NCBI GenBank assembly: GCA_020633295.1
Contig: JACKDW010000001.1
Location: 310,001-374,000, forward strand
Origin: Myxococcales bacterium
Lineage (GTDB): Bacteria > Myxococcota_A > Polyangia > Nannocystales > Nannocystaceae
Direction of reading: 5' to 3'
DNA: 64,000 bases
Below the pieces are notes generated by a model that saw only the letters and a list, made by a program, of their open reading frames with translations, was not told the origin of the DNA and did not search any database. Positions 53,858-64,000 of the stretch are shown here, piece by piece. The first letter of the stretch is position 1. The number at the start of each line of letters is the position of its first letter. A program made the position numbers and the translations under genes.

Positions 53858-54547
53858 CTACAGCCCGCCGGCCGCGAGCAGCAGGCTCCGCAGCTCGTCG
53901 TAGCTCGCGGGATCTTGGAGGTCGTGCTCGGTGAGGTTGTAGGTCGCGTACGCGTGGTTGCTCGCGTCGAGGATGACGACGTCGCGGTACGTCACCGCCC
54001 ACAGCCCCCACACGTCGACCTCGGCGACGTCGGCGAGCAGCGGCAGGCTCGCGACCGTCGACGCCACCTCCACGCCGCTCTCGTGGCCGACCGCGTTGAC
54101 CGCGAGGATCGAGAGCGCCAGCTCCGGGCTCGACCCCGCCAGCTCCTCCTGCAGCGCGCCCAGGTGCTCAAACTGAGCACGACAGTAGCTTCACGTCGCG
54201 TGGATGAAGTACCAGGCCGAGACCCGGCCCTCGTAGTCGCGCGGCGAGACCTGCTCGCCGAAGCGGCTCGAGCTCGGGCTCACGTCCTCGAGCGAGAAGT
54301 CAGGCACGAGCGCGGGATCAGGCTCTCCCGAGCTCGTCCCGGCGTCGCCCTCCGTCGTCGCCTGCGCGGTCGCGGCGTCGCCCGTCAGACCGCTCGTCGT
54401 CTCGCCGCTCGTCGTCTCGCCGCTGGAGCCCGTCTCGCCGGTGCTCGTCGCGGCGTCGCTGGTCGTCGCGCCCTCGCCCTGGCACCCCGCGAGCGGCAGC
54501 GCGACGATCAGACACAGCCGCCCGATCGCGTTGTCTCGTCGTCCCAC
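53858..54547 (-). CDS. redoxin lipoprotein, probable selenoprotein (in-frame TGA = Sec119)
   Basis: 229 residues if TGA at 54193-54191 is read as selenocysteine. GTG 54547 begins a lipoprotein signal (LPLAGC); a Thr/Ser/Gly linker leads to a peroxiredoxin/TlpA-like domain starting VPDFSLEDVSP. The strand WYFIHAT is followed by TGA, SYC and RAQFEHL, so Sec replaces the first Cys of a CxxC; the rest (LSILAVNAVGHESG, YRDVVILDASN, YDELRSLLLA) completes the fold in the same frame. A perfect hairpin follows the TGA. Function: reductant or peroxidase in the envelope. A caller that ends genes at TGA would truncate it at 54191. Confidence 0.8.
54164..54193 (-). promoter_or_regulatory. candidate bacterial SECIS hairpin behind UGA
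   Basis: Reading the minus strand: TGA (54193-54191), 10 nt, stem GTGCTCA, loop GTT, stem TGAGCAC (54180-54164). Seven perfect pairs; the loop begins 18 nt after the TGA and starts with G, as in the E. coli fdhF-type element. Confidence 0.75.
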
Positions 54548-54553
54548 GACGAG

Positions 54554-54559
54554 GTTGTA
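54554..54559 (-). promoter_or_regulatory. -10 hexamer TACAAC, leaderless type
   Basis: 6 nt before GTG 54547. Confidence 0.45.
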
Positions 54560-54569
54560 CCACGCTCGT

Positions 54570-55367
<798 letters not shown>

Positions 55368-55374
55368 CGCCGAG

Positions 55375-55380
55375 ACAGTA
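55375..55380 (-). promoter_or_regulatory. -10 hexamer TACTGT, leaderless type
   Basis: 7 nt before ATG 55367. Confidence 0.6.
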
Positions 55381-55454
55381 TCAGCCGCGCGCGCGGGCCT
55401 GACCGACGCTTCGCGCGCGCAGATGCAGACCGCCGCGTCGGCGCGGGTTCGCAC

Positions 55455-55460
55455 TACTCT
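55455..55460 (+). promoter_or_regulatory. -10 hexamer TACTCT
   Basis: 39 nt before ATG 55500; divergent from the SDR promoter. Confidence 0.4.
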
Positions 55461-55499
55461 CGCGCTGACCCCACGCCCCACCACGCACCCGCTCGCGCC

Positions 55500-57691
55500 A
55501 TGCCTCGCTCACCACGCTCCCTCCTCATCGCGCCCCCCCTCGCGCTCGCGCTCGCGCTGCTGCTGCCCGCGCCCGCGCCCGCGCTCGCCGCGTCGTCTCC
55601 TGACGTCGAGCGCCTCGCCGGCGCGCGGGCGCGCGCCCACCTCGCGGCCGCGCGCCCGCTGCCCAGCGACCTGTCACTCGAGACACAACGCGTCTACCGC
55701 TGGGCCGCCGGCGCCCACGTGCACCTCGAGCAGCGCGTGCGCGGCGTGCCGGTCGCGAACCACCGCGTGATCGTCTCCCTCGATCCCGCGCTGCGCCCCT
55801 GTCGCGTCCGCGGCGCGCCGCTGACCCGCGCGGCGCTCGACGTCACGCCGACGCTCGCGCCCGCCGAGGCCGAGGCCCGCGCCGCGCGCTGCTCGAGGCG
55901 CTGCTCGGGCCGCCCGCGTCCGCCGAGCCCTGGCCCCCACGACATGAACTTCGGGTCTGGATCGACGACGACGGCGCGCCGCGCCTGAGCTGGGCCGTCG
56001 ACCTCGCGCGCCGCGGCCCGGGCGCGCTGGAGACCTTCCGCGTGCTGATCGACGCCCACGACGGCGCCCCGCTGCACGCGCGCCCGAGCTCCCGGGTCGC
56101 CCAGGCCAACGTCTACCCGCAGAACCCGGCGAACTCGGCGCTCACGGAGGTCACGCTCGCGCGCCTGACCAGCGACGCGGCGCTCGACGGCGAGTACGCG
56201 ACGGTGCGCTCGTGCGCCGACTGGAAGCCGCAGAGCGGCGGCGGCGAGTGCCTCGAGGTCACGCCGCTGGCGACGCCGGACCCCAGCGGCGACTACTTCT
56301 TCGACCCCGACCCGACCTCGTCCGCGGACCCGCTCGCCGAGGTGCAGATGTACCACCACCTCGACAAGGTCGCGCACTACTTCGACACCACCTTCGGCTT
56401 CGCCCACGGCGCGCCGATGGAGGGCATCGTCAACTTCGAGCTCGACAACGCGTTCTTCGGCGACGCCGACGGCGACGGCAAGGCCGAGGTCGCGTTCGGC
56501 CAGGGCGACGTCATCGACTTCGCCTACGACGCCGACGTCATCTACCACGAGTACGTGCACTCGGTGTTCGCCGGCCTCACCAACCTCGGCTTCTTCGGCG
56601 CCGACGAGTACGGCATCCACTTCGCGGCCGGCGGCCTCAACGAGGGCACCGCCGACCTGTTCGCGCTCGCGCTGACGCAGGACCCCAAGCTCGGCGAGTA
56701 CGCCGGCCTGGGCTTCGAGCTCGACGCGATCCGCGACCTCGAGGCCGACCGAACCTGTCCCGAAGACCTCCACGGTGAGTCGCACAAGGACGGCGAGCTG
56801 TGGGGCGCGACCGGCTGGAACATGATCGACGACCCCGCGCTCGGGCCCGACATCACCGCGCAGCTGATCTACGGCGCCGTCGCCGGCTGGGGCGTCGAGA
56901 TCGGCTGGGACAGCGCCGGTGACTCGCTGCTGACGACCGCCGCCGACATGCTCGACGCCGCGGTCATCGACCAGGCCCAGCACGACGCGATCGTCGACCA
57001 CGTCGCGGCCTCCGGCATGCCCGGCTGCGAGCGCGTCATCTCGCTCGACGACGGGCAGCCGCGCGCGCAGTACCTCACCTTCATCGGCTTCCTCCCCGAC
57101 CTCGACAGCATCCCGACGACGGCGCAGTTCCGCGTGACCGCGCCGGCCGACGCGAGCGCGCTGCGCCTGGTCGTCGAGGCCTTCGAGGGCGACCCCGGGC
57201 TCGGCTACGTGGTGCGCGCGCGCAAGGGCGCGTTCATCCGCCACGAGGTCGAGTCGCTCGGCATCCTGAAGATCCCGCGGCCCGCCGACTTCGACCTCGA
57301 GGTCACGGGCGAGGGCGCGGGCTTCGAGCTCACGATCGACGCGACGTCGCCGCTGGCGCTCGAGCCAGGTGAGACCTACTACTTCGCGCTCGCGGCCACG
57401 GGCGCCGGGCAGTCGGGGCTGCTCAGCGGCGAGATCACCGTCTCGGCCCAGGTCGACTACCCCGCGAGCGGCGAGACCGAGACGGGCGGGGACGCGAGCT
57501 CGGGCGGCGAGACCGGCGACGCGGGCGCGACGGGCGACAGCGGCGACACGAGCGACGCGGGCGCGACCGACGGCGGCGCGGCGAACGACGGCGCGGACGA
57601 GGGCTGCGGCTGCGCGAGCCAACGCGGGCGCGCGCCGAGCTGGCTGCTCGCGCTGGTCCTGCTCGGGCTCGCGCGCCGACGCCCGCGCTGA
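55500..57691 (+). CDS. secreted zinc metalloprotease with MYXO-CTERM, frameshifted
   Basis: Two frames make one protein of about 730 residues. The first (from ATG 55500) gives a signal peptide and an FTP-like propeptide (HVHLEQRVRGVPVANHRVIV); at 55878-55889, in GCGCCGCGCGC, the frame moves and continues with ALLEALLGPPASAEPWPPRH, later VLIDAHDGAP. The protease core has zinc motif HEYVH and NEGTADLFALAL for the third ligand, of the M4/M36 thermolysin/fungalysin type. The end is a Gly/Asp/Thr spacer plus MYXO-CTERM (CGCASQ, hydrophobic helix, Arg tail). A real mutation or an indel error would both fit. Confidence 0.82.
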
Positions 57692-57776
57692 CGGACCTCG
57701 GCCCGCTCGTCGGCGCTGCGGGACCGCTCGTCGCCCCGCGCTGGGGGTGCGCGCGCGCGGGCGTCACAACGAGCGC

Positions 57777-59087
57777 ATGCCCTACATCACGACCGACACC
57801 CAACCACGCCGAGCCGTCGGCGCGCGCCGACGCGCGCGTCGACAGCTGCTGCTCGCGCTCTGCGTCGCGCCGGCCTGCGGCGATCCAGGCGACGACGCGA
57901 CCGAGTCCGACGAGACCGCCAGCGCGGCGACGGACGAGACCACCGGCGCGGCGACCGACGCGACCTCCGACACGACTAGCGCGACCACAGGCGCGACCTC
58001 CGGCGAGACCGGCGAGACCACGGGCCCAGCGCTGCCGCCCGGCGAGTGGATCGAGGTCGCGCCCGGCGGCGACACGGGCTGCGCCGACGGCTCGCCCTAT
58101 CACTTCTTCGTGCGCGGCGGCGACCCGAACCGCGTCATCATCGACTTCGAAGGCGGCGGCGCGTGCTGGAGCGGCGAGCTGTGCGGGATCGGGGCGCCGA
58201 TCTACAAGCCGTCGGTGCGCTCGCTCGAGGACTACCTGTCGGTGCTCGAGCTCGACTTCATCGGCGGGCTGCAGGACGTCGGCGAGCCCGCGCGCCCGAT
58301 GTACGGGTGGACCTACGTGCACGTCCCCTACTGCACGGGCGACATCCACATGGGCGCGGCCGACGTCGAGTACGACGGCGGCGTCGCGATCCAGCACCGC
58401 GGGGCCGCCAACGCCCGCAGCGCGCTCGACTGGGTGCTCGAGCACCACGGCGCGCTCGCGGAGGTGACCATGAGCGGCTGCAGCGCGGGCAGCTACGGCG
58501 CGTACTTCCACGCGCCCTACATGGCCGAGCGCCTGCCGGAGAGCTCGCTGCGCGTGCTCGGGGACGGCGGCGTCGGGGTCCTGATGGACGGCTTCTTCGC
58601 GCTCACCCGCGCGATCTGGGGCGTGCAGATGCCCGACGAGATCCCGCGCCTGCACGAAGACGAGATCGACGCGGTCGACCTGTTCGCGGGGGTCGCCCAG
58701 GCCTACCCCGACCACCGCTTCGCGCTGCACACCACGGCCTTCGACGCCGACCAGACGTTCTACTTCACCGCCATGGGCGGCGACGCCGAGGCCTGGCCCG
58801 GGCTCGCGCGCGCGCTGCTCGAGACAGCCCGCGGCGAGGCCGACAACCTGCGCACGATCCTCGCGCCCGGGCCCACGCACTGCGTCACGCCCTACGAGCA
58901 CCTCTGGACGCGCAGCGTCGAGGGCGTGACACTCGAGGCGTGGCTCGAGCCGTGGCTGCACGCCGACGCGGCCCCGGGCGACCTCGACTGCGCGAACGAG
59001 AGCTGCCTCGAAGACCCGCTGTGCGCGAGCTGTGAACCCGATGACGTCCGCGACCTCTGTGACTACTGCGCGGGCTGGCCCCCCTGA
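57777..59087 (+). CDS. pectinacetylesterase/Notum-like lipoprotein
   Basis: 436 residues from ATG 57777. Lipobox PAC (LCVAPAC), Thr/Asp linker, then a carboxylesterase of the pectinacetylesterase family: FEGGGACWSG oxyanion region, nucleophile in SGCSAGSYGAYF, Asp/His near the C-terminus (TILAPGPTHCV). Several Cys support extracytoplasmic location. Likely deacetylates polysaccharide or similar esters. Overlaps the histidine kinase start by 47 bp. Confidence 0.92.
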   Translation: MPYITTDTQPRRAVGARRRARRQLLLALCVAPACGDPGDDATESDETASAATDETTGAATDATSDTTSATTGATSGETGETTGPALPPGEWIEVAPGGDTGCADGSPYHFFVRGGDPNRVIIDFEGGGACWSGELCGIGAPIYKPSVRSLEDYLSVLELDFIGGLQDVGEPARPMYGWTYVHVPYCTGDIHMGAADVEYDGGVAIQHRGAANARSALDWVLEHHGALAEVTMSGCSAGSYGAYFHAPYMAERLPESSLRVLGDGGVGVLMDGFFALTRAIWGVQMPDEIPRLHEDEIDAVDLFAGVAQAYPDHRFALHTTAFDADQTFYFTAMGGDAEAWPGLARALLETARGEADNLRTILAPGPTHCVTPYEHLWTRSVEGVTLEAWLEPWLHADAAPGDLDCANESCLEDPLCASCEPDDVRDLCDYCAGWPP

Positions 59088-60213
59088 TCACGACGACGGG
59101 CGCGGGCCGCTGTGGAGCCGCGGCTTCGGCGAGATCTCGTGGGTGATGTGGGGCGCGTACCTCGTGCTCCCACCGGTGCTGGGCCTGCTGTTCACGCCCA
59201 CCGACGAGCTCGCCAGCCCCGCGCGCGTCGGCTTCAACATCACGTGCAACGCGATCGGCACGCTGTGCATCGCCGGCGTCGCGCACCTGCTGTACGCGCT
59301 CGCGCTCCCGCGGATCTTCAGCGGCCGCTACCGCCCGCACACGCGCCTCGTGATCCACGTCGGCGTGCTGCTCGCCGCGGTGCTCGTCGGCGCCGAGCTC
59401 TCGCTGCTGCTCGAGCGCCCGCGCCACCCCGGGCTCGACGACGCGCTGCTGCGCGCGCTCGCCTACCGCAACAGCCTGCCGCTCGGCGTGGTGCTGCTGC
59501 TCGTGCTCCTGCTCGTCGATCGCCTCACGCTCCGCGCCTACCGCTCCGAGCAGCGCGAGCGCGCCGTCCAGCGCCTGGCCGAGCGCGCGCAGACGGAGGC
59601 GCTGCAGGCGAGGACGCACCCGCACTTCCTGCTCAACAGCCTCAACGCGCTCAGCGAGCTCGTGCACCAGTCGCCCCCGCGCGCCGAGGAGGCGCTGCTG
59701 CAGCTCGCCGAGCTGTACCGCTACACGCTCAGCGCCTCGCGGATGACCCGCGTCCCGCTGCGGCGCGAGCTCGACGCGGTGCGCGACTACGTGGCGCTCG
59801 AGCGCCTGCGCTTCGGCGAGCGCCTGCGCTTCACCAGCGAGCTCGACCCCGAGGCGCTCACCGCCACGATCCCGCCGCTGTCGCTGCAGCCGCTGGTCGA
59901 GAACGCGATCCGTCACGGGCTCAGCCGCGCGGGCGGCGGGCGCGTGCACCTGCGCGCGCGCGCGACCGCCTCGCGCGTGACGATCGAGATCACCGACGAC
60001 GGCGCGGGCGCCCACGCCGGCGCGTCCTCGGGGACCGGCTCGAGCCTCGCCGAGCTCGCCACGCGCCTGACGCTGCTGTACGGCGACGCGGCCTCGCTCG
60101 CGCACGGCCCCCGCTCGCCGGACGAGGGCGGCGGCTACCGCGTTACCCTGCAGCTGCCGCGGCGCCCCGCGGCCCCCGGAGGAGCCCCGCATGCGCGTGC
60201 TGATCGTGGATGA
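59041..60213 (+). CDS. LytS-like membrane histidine kinase
   Basis: 390 residues from ATG 59041. Four to five transmembrane helices (about 35-150), a short coiled coil, and a His_kinase (PF06580) domain with phospho-acceptor His195 in THPHFLLNSLNALSEL and an ATPase N-box LVENAIRHGL. No periplasmic sensor domain of size. Overlaps the next gene by 23 bp; both form a LytS/LytTR pair. Confidence 0.93.
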   Translation: MTSATSVTTARAGPPDHDDGRGPLWSRGFGEISWVMWGAYLVLPPVLGLLFTPTDELASPARVGFNITCNAIGTLCIAGVAHLLYALALPRIFSGRYRPHTRLVIHVGVLLAAVLVGAELSLLLERPRHPGLDDALLRALAYRNSLPLGVVLLLVLLLVDRLTLRAYRSEQRERAVQRLAERAQTEALQARTHPHFLLNSLNALSELVHQSPPRAEEALLQLAELYRYTLSASRMTRVPLRRELDAVRDYVALERLRFGERLRFTSELDPEALTATIPPLSLQPLVENAIRHGLSRAGGGRVHLRARATASRVTIEITDDGAGAHAGASSGTGSSLAELATRLTLLYGDAASLAHGPRSPDEGGGYRVTLQLPRRPAAPGGAPHARADRG

Positions 60214-60895
60214 CGAGCCGCTCGCGCGCCAGCGCCTGCGCCGGCTGCTCGACCCCTGGCCCGAGGTCACCGTCGTCGGCGAGGCGGCCGACGCCGACGA
60301 GGCGCTCGCGCGCGTCCGCGAGGCCGCGCCCGAGTGTGTCCTCCTGGACATCGAGCTCCCGGGCCTCGACGGCATGAACCTCGCGCTCGGGCACGCGCTG
60401 CCGCCGATCATCTTCGTCACCGCCTACCCCGAACACGCCGTCACCGCGTTCGAAGCCGAGGCCGTCGACTACCTCGTGAAGCCGGTCCGCGCCGACCGCC
60501 TGCGCCGCGCGCTCGCCCGCGCCCGCGCGAGGCTCGACGCGCGCGCGCCCGCCGAGCGCCCCGCGGGCTTCGTGCCGGTCACCGCCCGCCGCGGCGCGCA
60601 GGTCCACGTGTTCGACGCCCGCCGCGTGCTCCGCTTCCGCGCCGAGCAGAAGTACACGAGCTTCCTCGTCGACGGCCGCGAGCAGCTCACGGACGAGCCG
60701 CTCGGGCAGCTCGAGCGCCGCCTCGCCGCCCACGGCTACGTCCGCACGCACCGCGCCGAGCTCGTGCGCCTCGACGCGATCGCGTCGCTGCACCTCGAGG
60801 GGCGGCACGCCCACGTCGAGCTCGCCGACGGGCAGCGCGCGGTCGTCAGCCGCCGCCAGCTGCTGACGCTCAAGCGGCTGCTCGGGCTCGAGTGA
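60191..60895 (+). CDS. LytTR-family response regulator
   Basis: 234 residues. Receiver with DDEP near the start, phospho-acceptor Asp53 in VLLDIELPG, Thr in FVTAYPEHAV and Lys in YLVKPVRADR; C-terminal LytTR DNA-binding domain (RFRAEQKYTSFLVDG, YVRTHRAELVRLDAI). GGAGGAG precedes the ATG. Partner of the overlapping histidine kinase. LytTR regulators usually control envelope or toxin genes; here the downstream membrane genes are candidate targets, which is inference. Confidence 0.95.
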   Translation: MRVLIVDDEPLARQRLRRLLDPWPEVTVVGEAADADEALARVREAAPECVLLDIELPGLDGMNLALGHALPPIIFVTAYPEHAVTAFEAEAVDYLVKPVRADRLRRALARARARLDARAPAERPAGFVPVTARRGAQVHVFDARRVLRFRAEQKYTSFLVDGREQLTDEPLGQLERRLAAHGYVRTHRAELVRLDAIASLHLEGRHAHVELADGQRAVVSRRQLLTLKRLLGLE

Positions 60896-60946
60896 CGCGG
60901 CCCCGCTCGCCCGCGCCGGCCGCTGTCGCGCCCCGGCGGAACCGGC

Positions 60947-60952
60947 TAGCAT
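60947..60952 (+). promoter_or_regulatory. -10 hexamer TAGCAT, leaderless type
   Basis: 6 nt before GTG 60959. Confidence 0.6.
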
Positions 60953-60958
60953 CGCCGC

Positions 60959-61450
60959 GTGAACGACGACGACGAGCGACCGCGCGCCGGCGTCCTGCTC
61001 GCGCGCGGCGTCGTGTTCCTGCTCGTCAGCGCGCTGCTGTTCTCCGGCTGCGCGCTGCGCCAGGCGCTGCGCCGCCCGCAGCTCGCCGGCGTCTCGCTCG
61101 CGCCGCTGCCCCGGTGGGTCATGTTCAGCGGCTCCGGGATCGGGCTCACGCAGTACCGCTTTGAGATGGTCGATGAGACAGGCGCTCGCGCGCCCGTGGA
61201 CCCCTACGCGGTGCTCGAGCTCGACCCCCTCGAGCAGCCGCGCCGGGTCTGGCGCGTGCGCGGGCCCGAGCAGCTGCGGCGCCTCGGACGTCGCCTCTGC
61301 GCGCGGCTCCGCGCGCAGCGGCGCGCGCAGGGCCTGGGCCCGGTGCAGCTGCGGGTGACCGCGCGCACCGGCGCGCTCACCGGTTGGCGACCCGAGCGAC
61401 GCCTGGAAGCCCGCGACCTGTGCGCGCGCCGGAGGGCGCGACGCCCGTGA
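60959..61450 (+). CDS. small membrane-anchored protein
   Basis: 163 residues from GTG 60959. One hydrophobic segment (VLLARGVVFLLVSALLFSGC) ends in a lipobox-like SGC, followed by a basic domain with Arg-rich C-terminus. No family recognised. Its stop overlaps the GTG of the next gene (GTGA), so it heads an operon with the two HTTM-like genes. Confidence 0.8.
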   Translation: MNDDDERPRAGVLLARGVVFLLVSALLFSGCALRQALRRPQLAGVSLAPLPRWVMFSGSGIGLTQYRFEMVDETGARAPVDPYAVLELDPLEQPRRVWRVRGPEQLRRLGRRLCARLRAQRRAQGLGPVQLRVTARTGALTGWRPERRLEARDLCARRRARRP

Positions 61451-62571
61451 CCGCCACCTCGTCCGCGCGCGCGCTCCTCTCGCGACCGCTGCGCTGGGCG
61501 CTGTACGACTGCGGCTCGACCCGCCCGCTCGGCCTCATCCGGATCGGCGTCGCGCTCATGCTGTGGGCGCGCTTCGGCGACCTCGTCACGCTCCACGCCG
61601 ACGCGACCGCAGCCCAGCTCGCGCACGGCGTCGGCTTCTACCTCGGCACCACGCTGCTGCTCGTCGGCCTGGCGACGCGACCCGCCGCGCTCCTCAGCGC
61701 GCTCGCGGTCGCCTACGGCAAGTACGCGCTCGACTGGCAGAGCCACAACATGCAGCTGCTCGCGCTGACGACGATGATCCTCGCGCTCACGCCGTGCGGC
61801 CGCTCCTACTCCCTCGACCGCGGGCTCGCGCTGCGCCGGGCCGCCCGCCGGGGCGAGCCGCCGCCCGTCGAGCGCGCGCCGCTGTGGAGCGCGCGCCTGC
61901 TCGCCGTGCTGATCACGAGCGTCTACATGGCGACCGCCTACGACAAGACCTCGTGGGCGTTCCTCAGCGGCGAGCGCCTCGCCGCCGTCGCCGGCTTCCA
62001 CTACACCGGCTCGGCCTACCTCGACGGGACCGCGTGGGTCGCCGCGACGCTGATCGCGTCGGCGCTGGTCTGGGCCCTCGAGCTCACGCTCGCGTTCGGG
62101 CTGTACCTCCCGCGGCTGCGCCCCGCGCTCACGCTCGCCGGCGCCGCGCTGCACGGCAGCTTCTACGCGCTGTTCCGCGTCTACACCTTCTCGACCAACA
62201 TGCTCCTGCTGTACGCGCCGTTCTACGATCAAGACGAGCTCGCGCGGGGCATCGAGCGCCTGTGCCCGCGCGGGCCAAGGAGCGCGGCCGAGCCGAGCAG
62301 ACGCCCCCCGGGGCGCGCGCGCTCGCTGGCCCGCGCCGCCGGCGTGGCGCTGGTGCTGCTCGCGCTCGTCGCCGCGGCGGCCTACGAGCACCGCGTCCCG
62401 AGCGACGTGTCACAAGAGACAGAAATAAACGGTGACGAGCCGCCGCGACCGCAGCCGCGCCTGCGCCTGCTCGAGGGCCGCTGGCGCGACCTCGGCGCGA
62501 CCCGCGAGGAGGCCCGCCGCCGTCGCCAGCGGCAGACGCGGCGCGAGATGCAGAAGTGGAGGGGCGCGTGA
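61447..62571 (+). CDS. HTTM-like membrane protein 1
   Basis: 374 residues from GTG 61447 with about six transmembrane helices. The signature CGSTRPLGLIRIGVALMLWA and ALTPCGRSYSLDRGLAL match HTTM/vitamin-K-carboxylase-like membrane domains. The C-terminal tail is basic and cytoplasmic-looking. A TGTCACAAGAGACA palindrome lies at 62408-62421. Paralogous to the next gene. Catalytic role is not shown. Confidence 0.88.
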   Translation: MTATSSARALLSRPLRWALYDCGSTRPLGLIRIGVALMLWARFGDLVTLHADATAAQLAHGVGFYLGTTLLLVGLATRPAALLSALAVAYGKYALDWQSHNMQLLALTTMILALTPCGRSYSLDRGLALRRAARRGEPPPVERAPLWSARLLAVLITSVYMATAYDKTSWAFLSGERLAAVAGFHYTGSAYLDGTAWVAATLIASALVWALELTLAFGLYLPRLRPALTLAGAALHGSFYALFRVYTFSTNMLLLYAPFYDQDELARGIERLCPRGPRSAAEPSRRPPGRARSLARAAGVALVLLALVAAAAYEHRVPSDVSQETEINGDEPPRPQPRLRLLEGRWRDLGATREEARRRRQRQTRREMQKWRGA

Positions 62572-63383
62572 GCGAGGCCGCCGCGCCCGCGCCGTCGCGC
62601 CTGGCCGCCGCGCTCTGGCTCGAGCTCGAGGGCTCCACGCGCTCGCTCGGGCTCCTGCGGCTCGCGACCGCGACGCTGCTGTGGTCGAGCTGGGGCTTCC
62701 CGTTCATCCTCCACTTCGACCTCCACCCGCTGCGCCTCGCGCTCGCGCTGAGCTTCTACCTCAGCTCGCTGCTGCTGCTGCTCGGCCTGTGGACGCGCGT
62801 CGCCGCGATCACGGTCGCGCTCACGCTGCTCGCCGCCGCCGCGCTGCTCGGCGCGGCGGACCCCGCGGTCTGGCTCACCCAGGAGCGCCAGCTCAGCCTG
62901 CTGCTCGCGGTCGTCCTGGCGCTCGCGCCCTGCGGCCGCTCGCTCTCGCTCGACCGCCTGCGCGCGCTGCGACGGGGCCGCGCCCACGACGAGCGCGGGC
63001 CGCTGTGGACCCTGCGCCTGCTGCAGCTGTGCGCCTCGGTCCTCTTCCTGACCAGCGCGTTCGGGCAGCTCTCTCCGACCTGGCTAGGCGGTCACGTGTT
63101 CGCGCGGCCCGGCGCGCCCGCGCCGGCCTGGGCCGCCCCGCTCGCGTGGACGATGCTGGCGATCAACCTCGTCGGCGCGCTCGGCCCGTGGTGGCCGCGC
63201 GCGCGCCTCCCCGCGATCACGCTGGTCGCCGGCGCGTACCTGCTGCTGTACACGCTCATGGACCTCGACACGATCGCGCTCTCGATCATCGCGCTGCTGT
63301 TCTCCTTCGCGCCCCCGGCCCGCGTCCACGCGGTGATCGACCGCCTCCACGGCGAGGCCCCGCGCGAGCTCCCGGGCCGGTGA
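62568..63383 (+). CDS. HTTM-like membrane protein 2
   Basis: 271 residues from GTG 62568 preceded by GGAGGGG. About six transmembrane helices, sharing with its neighbour the pattern GSTRSLGLLRLATATLLWSS and ALAPCGRSLSLDRLRAL, but shorter. Overlaps the previous gene by 4 bp. Tandem duplication followed by divergence is likely. Confidence 0.88.
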   Translation: MSEAAAPAPSRLAAALWLELEGSTRSLGLLRLATATLLWSSWGFPFILHFDLHPLRLALALSFYLSSLLLLLGLWTRVAAITVALTLLAAAALLGAADPAVWLTQERQLSLLLAVVLALAPCGRSLSLDRLRALRRGRAHDERGPLWTLRLLQLCASVLFLTSAFGQLSPTWLGGHVFARPGAPAPAWAAPLAWTMLAINLVGALGPWWPRARLPAITLVAGAYLLLYTLMDLDTIALSIIALLFSFAPPARVHAVIDRLHGEAPRELPGR

Positions 63384-63474
63384 TCGACGCGCGCGGGCGC
63401 ACGCCCTCGACGCCGCGGCGGCACAATTTCGCGCCGAGCGCCCCACGGCGCCCGTCAGCGCCCTCGCCAGAGGG

Positions 63475-63480
63475 TACAAA
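63475..63480 (+). promoter_or_regulatory. -10 hexamer TACAAA, leaderless type
   Basis: 6 nt before ATG 63487. Confidence 0.45.
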
Positions 63481-63486
63481 CGAGAC

Positions 63487-64000
<514 letters not shown>

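Noticed and set aside
54164..54180. Hairpin as an intrinsic terminator of a short redoxin
   Set aside because: No U-tract, the redoxin sequence continues beyond it in the same frame, and its spacing from TGA fits a SECIS.

Overview
The window is very GC-rich, packed with lipoproteins, Cys-rich repeat proteins, beta-propellers, an FHA/sigma-54 activator, a Ser/Thr protein kinase and two proteins ending in MYXO-CTERM-type tails. This gene content points to a myxobacterium, and I infer a Nannocystaceae-like (Nannocystineae) chromosome. No rRNA, tRNA, CRISPR array, prophage or insertion sequence was seen.

Layout. 1-9.9 kb holds housekeeping and signalling genes: a TPR lipoprotein cut by the left edge, a GST, a cold-shock-like protein, a P-loop kinase, an SRPBCC protein, an ACE-like M2 peptidase lipoprotein, a helix-turn-helix protein and an FHA/sigma-54 activator. 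10-19 kb holds a Ser/Thr kinase, a lipoprotein sharing its C-terminal domain, three large surface proteins (DUF4215 Cys repeats, RCC1 repeats, FG-GAP with MYXO-CTERM) and a STAS/AhpD-like pair. 19-34 kb holds a histone-H1-like/PQQ-propeller fusion, a hybrid-less histidine kinase, a protease-dead HtrA homologue with two PDZ domains, two paralogous propeller lipoproteins, hydrolases and outer-membrane proteins. 34.9-42.9 kb is one giant transglutaminase-like lipoprotein gene broken by several frameshifts. 43-45.6 kb is an orphan type-ISP-like DNA methyltransferase. 46-52.5 kb is an envelope/stress locus (lipoprotein, MscS, CsbD, fasciclin-OmpA, Cys-rich protein, DUF1328, lipid kinase) with two divergent, near-perfect sigma-54 promoters in its centre. 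52.5-64 kb holds a vWA lipoprotein, a probable selenocysteine-containing redoxin, an SDR, a frameshifted MYXO-CTERM metalloprotease, a pectinacetylesterase-like lipoprotein, a LytS/LytTR two-component pair followed by two HTTM-like membrane proteins, and a Gly-Asp repeat lipoprotein cut by the right edge.

Two expression grammars are visible. About twenty genes have a TANNNT -10 hexamer only 6-8 nt before the start codon and no Shine-Dalgarno, as expected for leaderless mRNAs. The sigma-54 locus instead has leaders with strong AGGAG-type ribosome sites. The strongest single novelty is the redoxin gene at 53858-54547: one reading frame interrupted by a single TGA at the first position of a would-be CxxC, followed at the right distance by a perfect 7-bp hairpin resembling a bacterial SECIS.

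Several frameshifts fall in GC-dinucleotide runs, so sequencing or assembly error must be considered for the broken genes.
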